A stretch of DNA of 64,000 bases from NCBI RefSeq assembly GCF_014653115.1, contig NZ_BNAD01000008.1, forward strand, positions 1 to 64,000, written 5' to 3'. The translations under genes and the position numbers were made by a program. This stretch comes from Nocardioides flavus (ex Wang et al. 2016) (GTDB lineage: Bacteria; Actinomycetota; Actinomycetes; Propionibacteriales; Nocardioidaceae). The notes under the pieces were generated by a model. The model was given only the letters and a program-made list of their open reading frames with translations. It searched no databases and was not told the DNA's origin. Shown here piece by piece: positions 17,190 through 25,991 of this stretch; position 1 is the first letter of the stretch, and each line of letters begins with the position of its first letter.

Positions 17190-17367
17190 TCGGACCACCT
17201 GCGCTTTTCGCCGGGTCTTGCTAACCTGACAGTTCTGCCCGTCCGGGTGCGCAGGCCGACGTCCGTCGCCGCGCCGACTCCGATCGGACGGAAGACGAAC
17301 CATCGACCCGATACGGGTGCGCTGAGGCACACCCGCATCCCAGTACCACGTGAGCAGGAGTAGTGAC

Positions 17368-17859
17368 ATGACCGACCAGGGCACCATCTGGCTGACCCAG
17401 GAGGCCTACGACAAGCTGCAGGCCGAGCTCGACGACCTCCGGGGCCCCAAGCGCCAGGAGATCATCGAGAAGATCGCCGCGGCGCGCGACGAGGGCGACC
17501 TCAAGGAGAACAGCGGCTACCACGCGGCCAAGGACGAGCAGGGCCAGCAGGAGGCTCGCGTCCGCCAGCTCGAGGACATGCTGCGCCGTGCCGAGGTCGG
17601 CGAGACGCCTCCCGACGACGGCGTGGTCGAGCCCGGCATGGTCGTCACCGTCGACTTCGGTGACGGCGACGAGGAGAAGTTCCTCCTCGGCGCCCGCGAG
17701 AACCTGTCCGACGGCGACACCCTCGACGTCTACTCCCCCGAGTCGGCGATGGGCGCCGCGATCAACGGCAAGTCCAAGGGCGACCAGGTCACCTACACCG
17801 CGCCCAACGGCAAGGAGCTGAGCGTCGTCATCGTCGACGCCGAGCCCTACAAGGCCTGA
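17368..17859 (+). CDS. greA: Transcription elongation factor GreA
   Basis: GreA rescues backtracked RNA polymerase by stimulating transcript cleavage. The 163-residue protein has the N-terminal coiled coil with the tip acidic residues in AAARDEGDLKENSGYHAAKD and the C-terminal FKBP-like domain ending with VTYTAPNGKELSVVI. AGGAG lies 7 bases before the ATG at 17368. It is preceded by 178 noncoding bases that must hold its promoter and followed by a perfect 20-bp inverted repeat. Confidence 0.95.
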   Translation: MTDQGTIWLTQEAYDKLQAELDDLRGPKRQEIIEKIAAARDEGDLKENSGYHAAKDEQGQQEARVRQLEDMLRRAEVGETPPDDGVVEPGMVVTVDFGDGDEEKFLLGARENLSDGDTLDVYSPESAMGAAINGKSKGDQVTYTAPNGKELSVVIVDAEPYKA

Positions 17860-17883
17860 GCCTCACCGCCTCACGCGTCCGCA

Positions 17884-17939
17884 GGAGCGGTGAGTGAGAC
17901 AGGATCTGCGACCGCGGAACCTGTCTCACTCACCGCTCC
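17884..17939. terminator. Perfect 20-bp inverted repeat between greA and ilvA
   Basis: GGAGCGGTGAGTGAGACAGG at 17884-17903 and its exact reverse complement at 17920-17939 enclose a 16-base loop. A degenerate second copy follows at about 17956-18008, where GGAGCGGTG and TCACTCACCGCC reappear. The genes on both sides converge here, so a two-way terminator is likely; the second copy suggests a small repeat family. Confidence 0.7.
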
Positions 17940-18033
17940 GCGGCATTTCGGCGTAGGAGCGGTGCATGGCGCAGGTTCGGGGCGTCCAGAACATGTGTCA
18001 CTCACCGCCCAGACAAGACGGCGTACGCCTCGC

Positions 18034-19242
18034 TCAGCAGTCGACCCGGTAGCCCCGCTCGCGCAGCCGATCCAGCAGGTGCTCGGCGTGGGCCTCGCCG
18101 CGCGTCTCGAGCTGGATGCGCACCTCGACCTCGTTGAGGGTGAGCGACGGCGAGATCCGCTCGTGGGCGACCTCGAGCACGTTGGCGCCCTCGGCGCCGA
18201 TCTCGGAGAGCAGCGACGCGAGCCCGCCGGGGAGGTCGGGGATGCAGACGCGGAGGTAGAGGTAGCGACCGGCGGCGGCGAGGCCGTGGCGGATGACCTT
18301 GCTCAGCAGGAGCGGGTCGATGTTGCCGCCGGAGAGCACGGCGACGGCCGGGGTCTCGAAGCCGGCCGGGTTGTCGAGCATGGCCGCCACCGCGGCGGCG
18401 CCGGCGGGCTCGACGACCTGCTTGGCCCGCTCGATCAGCGCGAGGAGCGCCCGCGAGAGCGACTCCTCCGAGACGGTGATGATCTCGTCGACGTGGTCGC
18501 GCACCGCGGCGAAGGTGATGTCGCCCGGCCGGCCGACCGCGATCCCGTCAGCCATCGTGCTCATCGACTCCAGCGGCACGGGGTGCCCCGCGGCCAGCGA
18601 GCCGGGGTACGCCGCCGCGCCCTCGGCCTGCACGCCCACCACGCGTACGTCGGGGCGCAGCGCCTTGACCGCGATCGCCACCCCCGCCAGCAGCCCGCCT
18701 CCGCCGGTGGGCACCAGCACCGTCCGCAGGTCGGGCGCCTGCTCGAGGACCTCGAGGCCCAGCGTGCCCTGGCCCGCGACGATGTCGACGTGGTCGAAGG
18801 GGTGGATGAGGACCGCGCCGGTCTGCTCGGAGAACTCCCGGGCGGCGGCGAGCGAGTCCTCGAGGTAGCGGCCGTGGAAGACGACGTCGGCGCCGTAGCC
18901 CCGGGTCGCCTTCTCCTTGGGGATGGGCGCTCCCTCCGGCATGAAGACGGTGGAGGCGATCCCGAGCGTCGAGGCGGCGAGCGCCACGCCCTGCGCGTGG
19001 TTGCCCGCGGATGCCGCGACGACGCCCTTGGCACGCTCCTCGGGGGAGAGCCGGGCGATGCGGACGTAGGCGCCGCGCGACTTGAACGAGCCGGTGCGCT
19101 GGAGGTTCTCGCACTTGAGCGAGACCGGGCCGCCGACCAGGGCGGAGAGCCAGCGCGACTCCTCCATGGGCGTGGTGACCGTGACGCCCTCGAGCATCTC
19201 GCGGGCGGCGAGGATGTCGGCCAGGGAGCACTCCTGGGTCAT
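18034..19242 (-). CDS. ilvA: Threonine ammonia-lyase
   Basis: This PLP enzyme converts threonine to 2-oxobutyrate and ammonia, the first step toward isoleucine. The 402-residue protein has the PLP lysine in TGSFKSRGAY near residue 53, SAGNHAQG, the phosphate loop PTGGGGLLAG and LSGGNID, followed by an ACT-like regulatory domain (about 325-402, with RVCIPDLPGGLASLL). The single short ACT domain resembles the catabolic or actinobacterial short form. Its ATG overlaps the stop of the AI-2E gene (ATGA). Confidence 0.92.
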   Translation of the reverse strand: MTQECSLADILAAREMLEGVTVTTPMEESRWLSALVGGPVSLKCENLQRTGSFKSRGAYVRIARLSPEERAKGVVAASAGNHAQGVALAASTLGIASTVFMPEGAPIPKEKATRGYGADVVFHGRYLEDSLAAAREFSEQTGAVLIHPFDHVDIVAGQGTLGLEVLEQAPDLRTVLVPTGGGGLLAGVAIAVKALRPDVRVVGVQAEGAAAYPGSLAAGHPVPLESMSTMADGIAVGRPGDITFAAVRDHVDEIITVSEESLSRALLALIERAKQVVEPAGAAAVAAMLDNPAGFETPAVAVLSGGNIDPLLLSKVIRHGLAAAGRYLYLRVCIPDLPGGLASLLSEIGAEGANVLEVAHERISPSLTLNEVEVRIQLETRGEAHAEHLLDRLRERGYRVDC

Positions 19243-20636
19243 GACGGGTCCTTCCCGTGGTCGTCGTGGTGGTCGTCGTCGGGCGCCCCGGGGCCGGCGA
19301 GCGGGCTGTCGTCGGGCGGCAGCTCGTCGGCCTCGGTCGGCGGCGGTCCGATGTCGTCGGCGAGGGCGTCGTCGTGGTCCTCCTCGCCGATCGCGGTGTA
19401 GGACGCGAGGTGCTGGGCGACGGCGTTGCCCGCGGCCGCGAGGGGGACGGCGATGAGCGCACCGGCGATCCCGGCGACGAGCACGCCGCAGCCGATCGCG
19501 ACGATCACGCCGAGGGGGTGCAGCGAGACGAAGCGGCCCATCAGGAAGGGTTGGAGGACGTGGCCCTCGATCTGCTGCACGAGGACCACGCCGCCGAGCA
19601 TCAGCAGGGCGGTCCACGGCCCCTGGTCGACCAGCGCCACGAGGATCGCGACGGACCCGGCGATCGTCGCCCCGATCATCGGGACGAAGGCACCGAGGAA
19701 GACCAGGACCCCGATCGCGACGACGAAGGGGACCCCGAGGAACCAGGCGACGAGCATGATGCCGATCGCGTCGGCCAGCGCGACCAGGACGGTGGCCCGG
19801 ACGAACTGGGTGAGCGAGACCCACGCCACCCGGCCCGACGCGTCGACCCGCTCACGGGCGGCCCGCGGCGCGATCCGGACCAGCCAGGCCCAGATCCGCT
19901 GGCCGTCGGCGAGGAAGAAGTAGGTCGAGAACAGCACGATGAAGAAGCCGGCGACCACGTGGCCGACGGCCGTGCCGACCTCGGTGACGCGGGTGACCAT
20001 CCCGTCGGCGCCGGTGCTGTCGGAGATCGCGGCCTGCACCCCCTCGAGGTAGCCGTCGAGCTGGGACTCGGACACGTTGAGGGGGCCGGTGCGCAGCCAG
20101 TCGCGGACCTGGTCGAGCCCGGTCACGACGGAGTCGGCGAGGTCGCTGGCACCCTGCGCCACCTGCTGGCCGACGAAGGTGAGCAGCAGCGCGACGGTGC
20201 CGATCCCCAGGACCATCACCACGCCGGTCGACGGCCCACGGGGCAGGCCGATGCGACGCAGCGTGTGGACCATCGGGCTGGCGAGCGCGGCGATGAGCAG
20301 CGAGATGGCCAGCGGGAGGGTGATCACGGCGAAGAAGCGGAGCAGCCACAGCAGGCCCAGGCCGGCGACGGCGATCACGGCCAGGCGCCACGACCACGCG
20401 GCCGCCAGGTCCAGGCCCCACGGCACCTGGGCACGGCTGAAGTTGGAGGGCCCGGTCGTGACGACCGGCTCGGCCCGGCGCTCGGCCCGCAGCTGCGACC
20501 ACTGCGCGACGAACCGCTCGGCGAGCCGGTCCTCGTCCTCGCCGCGCCCGAGGGCCTGGAAGAGTCGCCGGCGCCTCGACTCCTCGTCGGCCGCGGTCCC
20601 GGGCACGTCCTGCCCGCGCGTGTGCTGGTCGCTCAC
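19239..20636 (-). CDS. AI-2E family transporter (PerM-like) with acidic His-rich tail
   Basis: The 465-residue membrane protein has about eight hydrophobic segments and the family signature near the end, QQIEGHVLQPFLMGRFVSLHP. Members export autoinducer-2 or act as ion antiporters; the substrate here is unknown. The last 50 residues are low-complexity, acidic and histidine-rich, ending DDDHHDDHGKDPS, and may bind metal or be disordered. The GTG at 20636 has no strong ribosome site. The stop overlaps ilvA. Its N-terminal 80 residues are charged and cytosolic. Confidence 0.85.
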   Translation of the reverse strand: MSDQHTRGQDVPGTAADEESRRRRLFQALGRGEDEDRLAERFVAQWSQLRAERRAEPVVTTGPSNFSRAQVPWGLDLAAAWSWRLAVIAVAGLGLLWLLRFFAVITLPLAISLLIAALASPMVHTLRRIGLPRGPSTGVVMVLGIGTVALLLTFVGQQVAQGASDLADSVVTGLDQVRDWLRTGPLNVSESQLDGYLEGVQAAISDSTGADGMVTRVTEVGTAVGHVVAGFFIVLFSTYFFLADGQRIWAWLVRIAPRAARERVDASGRVAWVSLTQFVRATVLVALADAIGIMLVAWFLGVPFVVAIGVLVFLGAFVPMIGATIAGSVAILVALVDQGPWTALLMLGGVVLVQQIEGHVLQPFLMGRFVSLHPLGVIVAIGCGVLVAGIAGALIAVPLAAAGNAVAQHLASYTAIGEEDHDDALADDIGPPPTEADELPPDDSPLAGPGAPDDDHHDDHGKDPS

Positions 20637-20645
20637 GTGGTCACG

Positions 20646-22082
20646 CTACCGATCGCCACGGGAGCCGGGCGGGACCAGGCGGCGCACCAGCCGGTGCGCC
20701 GCGACGGGGTGCTCGTCGGTGAGGAGTCCGGCGGCGGCCAGGACGTAGTCGTGGTCCACGACGACAGCCGGGTCGCGAGGCAGCTGCCACCCGCCCTCGA
20801 AGGCGTCACCGGTCGCCGGCGCCAGGACCCGGCGTACGGCGTCCGGCCCGCCGTGGCGCAGCACCCCACCCGAGCCGACCAGCAGGTCGACTTCCCGGAG
20901 GTCCTTCCCGCTGCGCTCGACCACGCGCCCCTCGGGACTGACGACCACCTTGCTGCGACCGGCGTGACGCTCGAGGGCGATCCGGCAGGCGGCGGCGGCG
21001 ATGGCGAGGTCCGCCTCGCGCTCGGCCGCGGGGTCGGGGCAGGCGTCGGGGAGGAGGTCGGGGGCCGTACGGCGGCGTACGGCCGCGTCGTGGAGGTCGT
21101 CGAGCCCGGCGGCCTCGACCGTCGACAGCGCCGACCAGCGCATGCCGAGGTCGCCTTCGACGGTGCGGGTGACGGGGGTGGTGGCGACGACCTCGCGGGC
21201 CAGTCCCTGCCCATCGACGGACGCCGTCTCGGGGTCGAGCTCGACGACGCTGTGCACGTCGGTGGTGGCACCGCCGACGTCGACCACGACGACGTCCCCG
21301 GCGCCCGGGTGCTCGTCGTCGAGGCCGCGCGCGAGCAGCTCGACGCCGGTGAGCACCACGTCGGGGGTGGCGCCGCGCACCATCGCGGTGAAGGTGCGGC
21401 CGCGGGCGTCGGCACGGCTGCTGAGGTGCTTGCCGCCGATGACGTGGCTGAGGAAGATCTCGCGGATCGCGCGCCGTGCGCAGTCGGGTGCGAGGACCCC
21501 GATGCGCGGGACGACGTTGTCGGCGAGGACGTGCGGCGTCCCGGAGGCGGTCAGGAGGTCGGCCACCAGGGGCTGCGACTCGACGTTGCCGGCCACGACC
21601 ACGGGCCCCGTCCACGGCACGCGGGACAGGAACGTGGCGTCACCCTCGAGCACCTCCGCGTTGCCGCCGTCGGTGCCGCCGACGAGCAGCACCACGTCGG
21701 GCGCGGCCTCCCGCAACGCGGCGAGCTTGTCGGTGTCGAGGCCGCCGTGCAGCACGAGCACGACCTTCCCGCCGCTGGAGAGCGCGACCCGACGCCCCGC
21801 CTCGGCCGTCACCAGCTCCTCGTTGCCCACGACCGCGATCCGCAGGCCCCCACCGGCGCTCGAGCAGGCCAGCACGTCGGCGTCGCTGGCGCGGGGGTCC
21901 TGCTCGGCGAGTGCGGCCACGCAGGCGTCGTACCCGTCGAGGACGTCACCATCCCCACGCTCGTCCGGGAGGGTGGTCGGGTGGCTGGCCGTCGCGAGGA
22001 GGGCCCCGGAGCCGAGGTCGACGAGCGCCGCCTTGGTGAAGGTCGACCCGAAGTCGACGCAGACGACGCAGTCGGTGCTCAC
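20646..22082 (-). CDS. GlmL/MutL family ATPase-like protein (orphan)
   Basis: The 478-residue protein belongs to the ASKHA-fold GlmL group: CVDFGSTFTKAALVDL at the N-terminus is the phosphate-1 loop and VVVVDVGGATTDVHSVVE near residue 270 is phosphate-2; LLVGGTDGGN is also typical. In clostridia GlmL lies between glutamate mutase subunits and is thought to act in activation or assembly. No mutase gene lies nearby, so its partner is unknown. The GTG at 22082 overlaps the DUF202 stop (GTGA), and the gene ends 9 bases before the AI-2E start. Confidence 0.82.
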   Translation of the reverse strand: MSTDCVVCVDFGSTFTKAALVDLGSGALLATASHPTTLPDERGDGDVLDGYDACVAALAEQDPRASDADVLACSSAGGGLRIAVVGNEELVTAEAGRRVALSSGGKVVLVLHGGLDTDKLAALREAAPDVVLLVGGTDGGNAEVLEGDATFLSRVPWTGPVVVAGNVESQPLVADLLTASGTPHVLADNVVPRIGVLAPDCARRAIREIFLSHVIGGKHLSSRADARGRTFTAMVRGATPDVVLTGVELLARGLDDEHPGAGDVVVVDVGGATTDVHSVVELDPETASVDGQGLAREVVATTPVTRTVEGDLGMRWSALSTVEAAGLDDLHDAAVRRRTAPDLLPDACPDPAAEREADLAIAAAACRIALERHAGRSKVVVSPEGRVVERSGKDLREVDLLVGSGGVLRHGGPDAVRRVLAPATGDAFEGGWQLPRDPAVVVDHDYVLAAAGLLTDEHPVAAHRLVRRLVPPGSRGDR

Positions 22083-22402
22083 ACCACCACCGAGATGCCG
22101 GCGGCGACGATCACGACGAGCACCGCGGCCGCCATGAGGTGCACGGTGGTGCCGGCCGGCAGGTCACGACCGTCCCGGATCGCACTGTCGGCCTGCCGGT
22201 AGCGCAGCCACCCGCCACCGGCCGCGACGACCGCGGAGCCGAGGAGCAGGAGGCCGAGGACCTTCTGCGCGACCGACGGCTCGAGCAGGTGGAAGACCGC
22301 CAGTGCCGCCGCGACGAGACCGATGGCCGTGCGCTCGTAGGCCAGGAAGGTGCGCTCGTTGGCCAGCGAGAACCGGATGTCCGGCACCTCGGGTGCGTCC
22401 AC
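22079..22402 (-). CDS. DUF202 family membrane protein
   Basis: The 107-residue protein begins with the DUF202 hallmark FSLANERTFLAYERTAIGLV and has three membrane helices. Related YidH-type proteins have no established function. DUF202 genes often come in pairs; only one is present. It starts with GTG at 22402, three bases after the cystathionine gamma-synthase stop, and is coupled by GTGA overlap to GlmL, so the three form one transcription unit. Confidence 0.85.
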   Translation of the reverse strand: MDAPEVPDIRFSLANERTFLAYERTAIGLVAAALAVFHLLEPSVAQKVLGLLLLGSAVVAAGGGWLRYRQADSAIRDGRDLPAGTTVHLMAAAVLVVIVAAGISVVV

Positions 22403-22405
22403 GCG

Positions 22406-23566
22406 TCAGCCCAGCGCCCGGTCGAGGTCCGCGACGAGGTCGTCGATGCTCTCGATGCCGACGCTGAGCCGGATCAGGTCGGCGGGCACCTCCAGGTCGG
22501 TGCCGGCGACGCTGGCGTGGGTCATCCGCCCGGGGTGCTCGATCAGCGACTCGACGCCGCCGAGGGACTCGCCGAGGGTGAAGACGTCGGCGCGCTCGCA
22601 CACCGCGAGCGCCTGCTGCTCGCCGCCCGTCACGCGGAACGAGATCATCCCGCCGAAGCGCCGCATCTGCCGCGCCGCCACCTCGTGGCCGGGGTGGGCG
22701 GCGAGTCCGGGATAGATCACCTCGGCGACCCGCGGGTCGCCGTCGAGGAACGCCACCAGGCGCTCTGCGTTGTCGCAGTGGCGGTCCATGCGTACGCCCA
22801 GTGTCTTGAGGCCGCGGTGGGTCAAGAACGCGTCGAACGGCCCGGCCACAGCGCCCATGGCGTTCTGGTGGAAGCCGATCCTCTCGGCGAGGTCGAGGTC
22901 ACGCACGACGACTGCTCCCCCGACGACGTCGCTGTGCCCGCCGACGTACTTGGTCGTCGAGTGGACCACGACGTCGGCGCCGAGCGTGAGCGGCTGCTGG
23001 AGGTAGGGCGAGGCGAAGGTGTTGTCGACGACGAGCAGCGCGCCGGCGTCGTGCGCCACGGCCGCCAGCGCCTTGATGTCGCCGATCGTGAGCATCGGGT
23101 TGGTCGGCGTCTCGACCCAGACCAGCTTCGTCCGGCCCGGCTCGATGGCGGCGGCCACGGCGTCGCTGTCGGCGACCGGGGCGGGGCTGTGGTCGAGGCC
23201 CCAGACCTTGGCGACCTTGTCGAAGAGGCGGAACGTGCCGCCGTAGGCGTCGTCGGGGATGACGACATGGTCGCCGGGGCGGGTCAACGCCCGGATGATG
23301 GTGTCCTCCGCGGCCAGGCCGGAGGCGAAGGCGAAGCCCCGCTCGCCCTCCTCGACCGCGGCCAGCGCGCCCTCGAGCGCCGTACGGGTGGGGTTGGCGG
23401 AGCGGCTGTACTCGTAGCCCCCGCGCAGGCCGCCGACGCCGTCCTGCTTGTAGGTGCTGCTGGCGTAGATGGGCGGGTTGACCGCCCCGGTCATCGCGTC
23501 GGGCTCGTAGCCCGCGTGGATCGCACGCGTCTCGAACCCGGACTTGAAGGCGTGTTCCTGGGTCAC
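22406..23566 (-). CDS. metB: Cystathionine gamma-synthase / trans-sulfuration PLP enzyme
   Basis: The 386-residue cytosolic enzyme of the Cys/Met-metabolism PLP family joins O-acylhomoserine and cysteine, or runs the reverse gamma-lyase. Visible are YEYSRSANPTRTALE, ASGLAA, the PLP aspartate in LLVVDNTFASPYLQ, and the Schiff-base lysine in VHSTTKYVGGHSDVVGG. Alone it cannot be told from gamma-lyase; together with the cbs gene at 45305 it would complete cysteine-methionine interconversion. The GTG at 23566 gives the standard N-terminus GFETRAIHAG. Confidence 0.88.
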   Translation of the reverse strand: MTQEHAFKSGFETRAIHAGYEPDAMTGAVNPPIYASSTYKQDGVGGLRGGYEYSRSANPTRTALEGALAAVEEGERGFAFASGLAAEDTIIRALTRPGDHVVIPDDAYGGTFRLFDKVAKVWGLDHSPAPVADSDAVAAAIEPGRTKLVWVETPTNPMLTIGDIKALAAVAHDAGALLVVDNTFASPYLQQPLTLGADVVVHSTTKYVGGHSDVVGGAVVVRDLDLAERIGFHQNAMGAVAGPFDAFLTHRGLKTLGVRMDRHCDNAERLVAFLDGDPRVAEVIYPGLAAHPGHEVAARQMRRFGGMISFRVTGGEQQALAVCERADVFTLGESLGGVESLIEHPGRMTHASVAGTDLEVPADLIRLSVGIESIDDLVADLDRALG

Positions 23567-23608
23567 ACGGCGAGGGTAGTCCCCTGAGGCGCTGCCCTGG
23601 ACAGCGGA

Positions 23609-23638
23609 ACGGCCGCCGCGGCCCGGTGCGGCGGTCGT
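23609..23638 (-). terminator. GC-rich hairpin after the collagen-like gene
   Basis: ACGGCCGCCGC (23609-23619) pairs with GCGGCGGTCGT (23628-23638) across an 8-base loop with one G-T pair. It is 27 bases downstream of the collagen-like gene stop on the minus strand. Confidence 0.55.
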
Positions 23639-23664
23639 CCCTGGGTCGAGTCCTACCTGCGGCG

Positions 23665-24303
23665 TCAGCCGACGGAGCCGACCTTCACCGCAGTGATGGC
23701 GTAGTTGGGCCAGTTCCCGCTGGCCGAGCTCGCGGAGCACACCAGGCTCGCCTGACCGGGCGCCGCGAGGGTGCCCACGCCCGCCACGACGAAGAACCCT
23801 CGGTCGGCCTCCGAGGCCGTCCCCACGCTCAGCGTCTTCTTTGCGGGGTTGTCGATCGTCACCGCACCCAGGTCGAGCCAGCAGATGGTGTCGACGACGA
23901 CGGCGTCGTTGTTGTTGGCCAGCGCCTTCCCCGTGACGGCATAGCTGCCTGCGGGCAGGTTCAGGCTGGCCAGCACCACCGGCTCGTCCGGAACTGCGGC
24001 CCACCCAATGGTGTCGGACGAGGAGAAGCCGAAGGCGTGACTCGGGCCAGCCGGTCCCTGCGGTCCGGCCGGGCCGGCCGGGCCGGCGGGACCTGTTGCG
24101 CCTGCAGGGAGCTGGCCCGCCTTGAAGTCGACGCTCTTGAGCGTGCCGTTCTTGACGTCCTTGCTCTTCACCGACGAGTTGACGATCTGCTTCGACCCGA
24201 CCGAGTTCTTCGGGATGGCGACGGCGGCGTAGCTCGTGCCCCCGAGGGCGACGATGAGCGCGAGCGTCGACGCTACGTTGGCATAGCTGCCTCTGCGGAA
24301 CAT
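23665..24303 (-). CDS. Exported protein with collagen-like Gly-X-Y segment
   Basis: The 212-residue protein has an N-terminal signal or anchor segment (SYANVASTLALIVALGGTSY then AAVAIP), the repeated polar motif NSVGSKQIVNSSVKSKDVKN and a collagen-like stretch of about eight Gly-X-Y triplets at residues 87-110 (TGPAGPAGPAGPQGPAGP). A beta-rich C-terminal domain of about 100 residues follows. I recognise this architecture as common in actinobacteria; its function is unknown, probably a surface stalk with a binding head. The ATG at 24303 has GAGG upstream. It is divergent from msrA. Confidence 0.75.
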   Translation of the reverse strand: MFRRGSYANVASTLALIVALGGTSYAAVAIPKNSVGSKQIVNSSVKSKDVKNGTLKSVDFKAGQLPAGATGPAGPAGPAGPQGPAGPSHAFGFSSSDTIGWAAVPDEPVVLASLNLPAGSYAVTGKALANNNDAVVVDTICWLDLGAVTIDNPAKKTLSVGTASEADRGFFVVAGVGTLAAPGQASLVCSASSASGNWPNYAITAVKVGSVG

Positions 24304-24446
24304 GTGGTGGCGCCTCTCTCTAGGATCCCGAGCGGGACCGGTGCTCCAGAGGCTCCACCTGCGTGGCCTCGCGGTCATCGGTAGTAGTACGACGTCTAGC
24401 CCAGTTGAAGATGCGACGGGTTTGCCCGGCGCGCGACAATGGAGCC

Positions 24447-25097
24447 ATGTTCGGATTCGGCAAGCCCACGACCCTCCCCACCGCCGACCAGGCACTCCCG
24501 GGACGCTCCCAGCAGCCGTGGACCCTGGGCCGGCACGTGGTGCTCGACGCGCCGGTCGTCACCGACGAGGTCCCCGCCGGCCACGAGGTCGCGGTCCTCG
24601 GCCTCGGCTGCTTCTGGGGTGCGGAGGAGATCTACTGGCAGGTCCCCGGCGTCTGGTCCACCTCCGTCGGCTACGCCGGAGGAAGCACGCCGCACCCGAC
24701 GTACGAGGAGGTCTGCAGCGGGCGCACCGGCCACACCGAGGCCGTCCGGGTCGTCTTCGACCCCTCCGTCGTGTCCTACGCCGACCTGGTCAAGAAGTTC
24801 TTCGAGATCCACGACCCGACGCAGGGGATGCGCCAGGGCAACGACGTCGGCACCCAGTACCGCTCGGCGATCTACTGGACGACGCCCGAGCAGGAGCAGA
24901 CCGCCCGCGAGCTGACCAAGGCGTACGGCGAGGAGCTCGCGCGCCGCGGCCTCGGCGAGATCACCACCGAGATCCGCCCGGCGAGCGAGACGCCCTACTA
25001 CTACGCCGAGGACGCCCACCAGCAGTACCTGGCGAAGAACCCGTTCGGCTACCGCTGCCACGCCAACACGGGCGTGAAGTTCCCCGAGATGGCCTGA
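24447..25097 (+). CDS. msrA: Peptide-methionine (S)-S-oxide reductase MsrA
   Basis: MsrA repairs oxidised methionine in proteins. The catalytic cysteine is in [14 protein letters not shown] near residue 53, and [33 protein letters not shown] and the C-terminal resolving region YRCHANTG are all present. The length of 216 residues is normal. GGAG lies a few bases before the ATG at 24447. It ends six bases from the next convergent gene. Confidence 0.95.
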   Translation: MFGFGKPTTLPTADQALPGRSQQPWTLGRHVVLDAPVVTDEVPAGHEVAVLGLGCFWGAEEIYWQVPGVWSTSVGYAGGSTPHPTYEEVCSGRTGHTEAVRVVFDPSVVSYADLVKKFFEIHDPTQGMRQGNDVGTQYRSAIYWTTPEQEQTARELTKAYGEELARRGLGEITTEIRPASETPYYYAEDAHQQYLAKNPFGYRCHANTGVKFPEMA

Positions 25098-25103
25098 GCG
25101 CCG

Positions 25104-25520
25104 TCAGTCGCCGACGTCGTGGCCCTGCTCGAGCAGGGCCAGCACCGCGCGCGCGGCGGCGTCGGCGGCGCCCACGTCGACGTGCTCCTGCTCGGAGCGC
25201 CCCGTACGCACGCGGACGACGTGCCCGCCGGAGCGTGCGGTGAGGCTCACGAAGCGCGGCCCGAGGAGCTCGAGCAGCTGCTCGAGGCGCGGCAGCCACA
25301 CCGCCTCGTGCTCCTCGATCGCGTCCAGCGCCCACTCGGTCGTGCCGTTGAAGGCGAGCAGGCGACCAGCAGGGAGGTCGCGCACCTCGACGACCATGTC
25401 ACTGACGGTGAAGACCGTGTCGTCGAGCTCGCGGTCGGGAACCCAGAACCGGTCGCCGTTGCCGGGCGTCCACCCGAGCCCGGCCTCGTGCAGGCGGTGG
25501 GCGAGGTCGAGGGAGATCAC
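25104..25520 (-). CDS. Conserved actinobacterial protein of unknown function
   Basis: The 138-residue soluble protein has motifs GWTPGNGDRFWVPDRELDD, VEVRDLPAGRLLAFNGTTEW and a C-terminal HV...AADAAARAVLALLEQG. I recall similar actinobacterial proteins annotated as pilus assembly CpaE, a label the sequence does not support because no ATPase motif is present. No catalytic residue is evident. It starts with GTG at 25520, convergent with msrA. Confidence 0.7.
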   Translation of the reverse strand: MISLDLAHRLHEAGLGWTPGNGDRFWVPDRELDDTVFTVSDMVVEVRDLPAGRLLAFNGTTEWALDAIEEHEAVWLPRLEQLLELLGPRFVSLTARSGGHVVRVRTGRSEQEHVDVGAADAAARAVLALLEQGHDVGD

Positions 25521-25631
25521 CTGCCCAGTGTCGCGCGGGCACGGTGATCCTGGGCGGGTGTCGATATGGGGGCCTCTCGTCCGTCACAGTGGTGACGGGC
25601 CGCACGGGGCGGCCCACACGGAGGAGCTCCC

Positions 25632-25973
25632 ATGACGCGTCATGCCATCTACTTCATGCAGCAGTGGGTCGGGGACCACCCGCCCGAGTGGTACCAGACC
25701 CGGGTGGAACCGTCCCGCGCGGTGGTCCGCGAGATGCAGGAGGCGGGCGTCCTCGTCTTCGCCGGCGGCCTGGAGGAGGACCTCGCCGACGCGTTCCACG
25801 CCGACGGCACCAGCGGGACGATGGTGGTCAGCGATGGCCCCTACACGGAGACCACGGAGTACCTCGGAGGGATCACGATCATCGAGGTGGAGACGATCGA
25901 GGAGGCCCGGGAGTGGGCCGCGAGGGTCGCGGAAGGGTGCGGCTGGCCCCAGGAGGTCAGGGTGGTCAAGTGA
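25632..25973 (+). CDS. YciI-family (YCII domain) protein
   Basis: The 113-residue protein has the dimeric alpha-beta YCII fold pattern, with PSRAVVREMQEAGVLVFAGG, SDGPYTETTEYLGGITIIEV and ARVAEGCGWP. The DG-PYTE motif is typical of YciI/DGPF proteins, often linked to ECF sigma regulation or chlorinated-compound catabolism; no such partner is next to it. GGAGGAG lies 6 bases before the ATG at 25632. Confidence 0.85.
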   Translation: MTRHAIYFMQQWVGDHPPEWYQTRVEPSRAVVREMQEAGVLVFAGGLEEDLADAFHADGTSGTMVVSDGPYTETTEYLGGITIIEVETIEEAREWAARVAEGCGWPQEVRVVK

Positions 25974-25991
25974 CCCCCCGGGGCAGACGCT

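Noticed and set aside
22406..24004. 532-residue extension of cystathionine gamma-synthase
   Set aside because: The extension overlaps the collagen-like gene and has no similarity pattern; the GTG at 23566 gives the normal N-terminus.
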